From positions 1 to 64,000 of the forward strand of contig NZ_DLFW01000048.1 in assembly GCF_002482385.1 (NCBI RefSeq): a stretch of DNA of 64,000 nucleotides, given 5' to 3'. Under the pieces are notes generated by a model. That model made no database searches and was not told the origin of the DNA. It saw only the letters and a list, made by a program, of their open reading frames with translations. The position numbers were made by a program, and so were the translations under genes. Origin of the DNA: Dysgonomonas sp. UBA7710 (GTDB lineage Bacteria > Bacteroidota > Bacteroidia > Bacteroidales > Dysgonomonadaceae). Shown here piece by piece: positions 61,517 through 64,000 of the stretch. Each line of letters opens with the position of its first letter. Position 1 is the stretch's first letter.

Positions 61517-63034
61517 ATGAGAAAATGGCATAAATGGGCAGGACTCGTTCTTTCATTCTTCTTTATCATATTCGCCCTGTCGGGCATATTCCTCAATCAT
61601 AGAGAAGGGATTTCCAGTATTGATATTCCAAGATCATATTTGCCTGCCGGCTATAAGTATGATAACTGGAATAATGGGGCTTTAAAGGGTTCTTTCAGGT
61701 TATCACAAGATTCTGTTTTGCTTTATGGAGGAGTAGGGTTACTAATCACAGACTCTCTCGCTTCAGATATTTCTTACTATGAAGAGGGTTTAAAAGCAGG
61801 AGCAGACAACCGTATTGTGGGAAATATTGTGCGGACAAACAACGGTGATGTTTTCTCTGCAACTACTTTTGATCTATATAAACTGGACAAACCGAATAAT
61901 AAATGGAGTCTTCTTTCACAAGAGCTGGATACTGATGAACGCATATCTGACATTCAGGCTCAGGGCGACTCTCTTATTATCCTTACCCGTTCCTACGCCT
62001 TTGTTTCTTTATATCCCTATCAACAATTCCATAAAATAGAGCTTAAAGCTCCTGAAGGTTATAAAAAGGAAACTTCCCTTTTCAGGTTTATGTGGACATT
62101 GCACAGTGGTGAGCTATTCGGAATGCCGGGAAGGTTATTTGTTGATATGCTAGGGATTGTTTCCATTATCTTATGTGTTACAGGCATCATATTCACCTTT
62201 TTTCCTAAAATAATAAAAAGAAGAAAGGCCCGGAAGAAAGATGGTAAACCATATACTACGGTCTGGAAAAAATCGATAAAGATTCACAACAAACTAGGAG
62301 TTACATTGCTTGCATTTTTATTGGTTCTTGTCCTTTCGGGGACTTTTCTGCGTCCTCCGTTACTGATAGCCATTATTCGTGCCAAAATTTCTACTTTGCC
62401 CGGTACAATTCTAAATGACGATAATCCTTGGTTCGATAAATTAAGATGTATTCGTTACGATAAATCGGAGAAATCATGGATACTATATTCTTCTGAAGGC
62501 TTTTACCATCTGGATAATTTTGAATCTACCCCTAAGAGAATACAATCGCCGCCTCCAGTGAGTGTTATGGGGGTCACGGTTTTTGAACAAGATGAATCCG
62601 GCCGGTGGTTGACGGGATCTTTCAGCGGGGTATATTACTGGGACAGGAAAACAGGGAAAAGTATTGATGCGTATACTCTGAGACCAGCCATTATGCAGCG
62701 TGGAGGTCCACCTGTTGTAACCAATGCAGTATCCGGGTATTCGGCAGATATCAACAATATGGTCACTATTTTCGATTACAACTTGGGCGCAAGGGGATTA
62801 AGACAGGACGATAACTTTGCTCCAATGCCCGGCCATATTAAGGATAATGGAAGAATGTCTTTATGGCATTTGTGCCTTGAAACCCATGTAGGCAGGATAT
62901 ATTCTCCTGTTATCGGTATATTTTCTGATTTCTTTATTTTCCTCTCAGGATCGCTCATTATCTCAATACTAATATCCGGATATTTTGTTTACCGAAAACG
63001 ATATAAGAAAAAAGCCAATAAAACGGGCAAATAA
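61517..63034 (+). CDS. PepSY membrane protein (XusC-like reductase)
   Basis: This 505-residue inner-membrane protein has four membrane helices: about 8-26 (WAGLVLSFFFIIFALSGIF), 210-232, 260-280 and 470-492, with a large periplasmic region between. Histidines near the helix ends (MRKWHKWAG, IKIHNKLGV and WHLCLETHVGR) are placed as in PepSY-associated heme or flavin reductases. In the XusABC system it is thought to reduce the imported ferric complex and release iron. It is the last intact gene of the operon; a 20-codon remnant follows. Confidence 0.87.
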   Translation: MRKWHKWAGLVLSFFFIIFALSGIFLNHREGISSIDIPRSYLPAGYKYDNWNNGALKGSFRLSQDSVLLYGGVGLLITDSLASDISYYEEGLKAGADNRIVGNIVRTNNGDVFSATTFDLYKLDKPNNKWSLLSQELDTDERISDIQAQGDSLIILTRSYAFVSLYPYQQFHKIELKAPEGYKKETSLFRFMWTLHSGELFGMPGRLFVDMLGIVSIILCVTGIIFTFFPKIIKRRKARKKDGKPYTTVWKKSIKIHNKLGVTLLAFLLVLVLSGTFLRPPLLIAIIRAKISTLPGTILNDDNPWFDKLRCIRYDKSEKSWILYSSEGFYHLDNFESTPKRIQSPPPVSVMGVTVFEQDESGRWLTGSFSGVYYWDRKTGKSIDAYTLRPAIMQRGGPPVVTNAVSGYSADINNMVTIFDYNLGARGLRQDDNFAPMPGHIKDNGRMSLWHLCLETHVGRIYSPVIGIFSDFFIFLSGSLIISILISGYFVYRKRYKKKANKTGK

Positions 63035-63046
63035 TTAATCATCGCA

Positions 63047-63109
63047 ATGAAGTCAAAGAAGAAATATGTATTAATCGCCTTATTTGCCCTGTCAGTTATT
63101 AAAGAATGA
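63047..63109 (+). pseudogene. 20-codon stub of a membrane or exported protein
   Basis: Thirteen bases after the XusC-like gene an ATG opens a frame for MKSKKKYVLIALFALSVIKE, which looks like the signal sequence of a lost gene before TGA at 63107-63109. No continuation is seen in other frames. It may be the start of a fourth operon gene removed by deletion, or a chance frame. Confidence 0.35.
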
Positions 63110-63248
63110 CTTTAATAAAAGAAAATTCTTTCAAACTTTTTATTTTTTGAAAAGGAGAATTAAAAAAAGAATTTATATGATAAAACTTCAACCTTGTCGT
63201 TGAAAGCTATGTAAAGTCTGGAATAATTCCGTTTCTTGTTATAATTAT

Positions 63249-64000
63249 TTATTTCTGTTTAGTGCTATCTTTTTTCTTTGAAGTTATCAGTATCACACCA
63301 TTTTTTCCTTCAGTACCATATATGGAAATGGCGGTCTTGTCTTTAAGTACCTCGATACTTTCTATATCGTCAGGGTTTATATTCTCTAAGGTTTTTATTT
63401 TTACACCATCGAGATAAATTACAGGTTCATTTGATTTCCAACGTTTTATTATTTTAGTTGGAACTCCATTCAAATCTGTATTCAGAGAGTCCCTCTTCAT
63501 AAATGTCATTCCTTTTCCTGTTTTTAGCTCAAACTTATTGCTTCCTTGTTCCGGATTATTCTTTACATATTCCTTTGTTTTGATATGAATAACCCCGTGT
63601 TTAGTGCCTTCTCCATGCATCTCTACTGCGAGAGCATCTTTAAGTACGGAAACAGATTCTACGTCAGCAGGATTTATAGTTTCCATTTTTACCTTATCCG
63701 ATTTTTTACCATCAATAAAAACTATAGGGTCTGCATCTCCTGCGGTCATAGTATATACCCCTTTGATCTCTATTTTTGTATTGCTTTTATCTGAACTAAT
63801 GGAGTCTTTTTTCTTCTTTATAATTATCTTTTTGGTTTTAATCAGAGAATCGGTAGAAACATTGCCCGTTGACCCATATCCGACTACGACAATAGAGTCG
63901 TCCGGAACAACCTGTATATCCGGCTGGCCGAATACATAACGGGGTTCTGACGAGGCCCACAAAAACAATCCGAAGATAGGAATAATGGCTAAAACCATAG
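63249..64000 (-). CDS. C-terminal part of a BlaR1/M56-like protein with TonB-plug repeats
   Basis: The gene runs past the right edge of the window, so only about 250 C-terminal residues are visible. They begin with a membrane helix (VLAIIPIFGLFLWAS), as expected after an M56/BlaR1 metallopeptidase domain. Two plug-like repeats follow: IVFIDGKKSD with NPADVESVSVLKDALAVEMHG and GVIHIKTK, and VIYLDGVKIK with NPDDIESIEVLKDKTAISIYG and GVILITSKKK. Such repeats copy the SusC plug motif without a barrel. The peptidase part is assumed, not seen. Confidence 0.7.
   Translation of the reverse strand, partial: MVLAIIPIFGLFLWASSEPRYVFGQPDIQVVPDDSIVVVGYGSTGNVSTDSLIKTKKIIIKKKKDSISSDKSNTKIEIKGVYTMTAGDADPIVFIDGKKSDKVKMETINPADVESVSVLKDALAVEMHGEGTKHGVIHIKTKEYVKNNPEQGSNKFELKTGKGMTFMKRDSLNTDLNGVPTKIIKRWKSNEPVIYLDGVKIKTLENINPDDIESIEVLKDKTAISIYGTEGKNGVILITSKKKDSTKQK

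Overview
The window is about 38-40 % GC and looks like a Bacteroidales chromosome (Bacteroides, Parabacteroides or Dysgonomonas type). The signs are SusC/SusD pairs, fimbrillins, ECF-sigma/FecR pairs, DUF4374 and DUF4625 lipoproteins, and promoters of the TTG-N19/20-TAnnTTTG type in place of Shine-Dalgarno-led genes. The genus is not decidable from the sequence alone.

Region 1 (1 to about 15830) is the right-hand part of an integrative mobilizable element whose left end lies before the window. It has a small helix-turn-helix protein, a VapE-like helicase, a primase-like Toprim protein, a hairpin-rich candidate oriT, a MobV relaxase and, at the right end, a tyrosine integrase next to a possible tRNA-end att core and a terminator. 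The cargo is a fimbrial operon (DUF3575 protein, Mfa2/DUF5119-like anchor, three fimbrillin-like lipoproteins, a small repeat protein), a membrane TPR/AraC regulator, and a YhcG-type PDDEXK nuclease with the 3' remnant of a second nuclease gene beside it.

Region 2 (16163-19860, minus strand) is a fluoride-defence operon. A recognisable fluoride (crcB-type) riboswitch precedes enolase, a ClC-F-like fluoride/proton antiporter and a DUF190-universal-stress fusion protein.

Region 3 (20230-40977, plus strand) is a polysaccharide utilization locus for high-mannose N-glycans: ECF sigma and FecR, SusC, SusD, a GH18-like protein without catalytic acids, a LamG-type binding protein, an endo-beta-N-acetylglucosaminidase (GH18), an Ig-like lipoprotein, then an MFS transporter, GH130 Man-GlcNAc phosphorylase, two GH92 alpha-mannosidases and a GH125 alpha-1,6-mannosidase. 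Together these can release the glycan at the surface, trim it in the periplasm, import Man-GlcNAc and phosphorolyse it inside.

Region 4 (40984-50249) is a divergent zinc-scarcity locus. A LolD/MacB-like ABC transporter with a histidine-rich loop and a DUF3299-like protein run left. A Fur/Zur regulator (frameshifted here), two COG0523 GTPases, a TonB receptor and two DUF4625 lipoproteins run right. A 16-bp perfect inverted repeat overlaps both promoters.

Region 5 (50456-56052) has an LCMT-type methyltransferase and a hybrid histidine kinase with an NtrC-type regulator. These flank a small secreted protein that has a clear sigma-54 promoter and an upstream palindrome. Region 6 (56444-63109) is an iron/xenosiderophore uptake operon of the XusABC type with an extra lipoprotein. 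The window ends in the C-terminal part of a protein with two TonB-plug-like repeats, probably a BlaR1/M56-type sensor.
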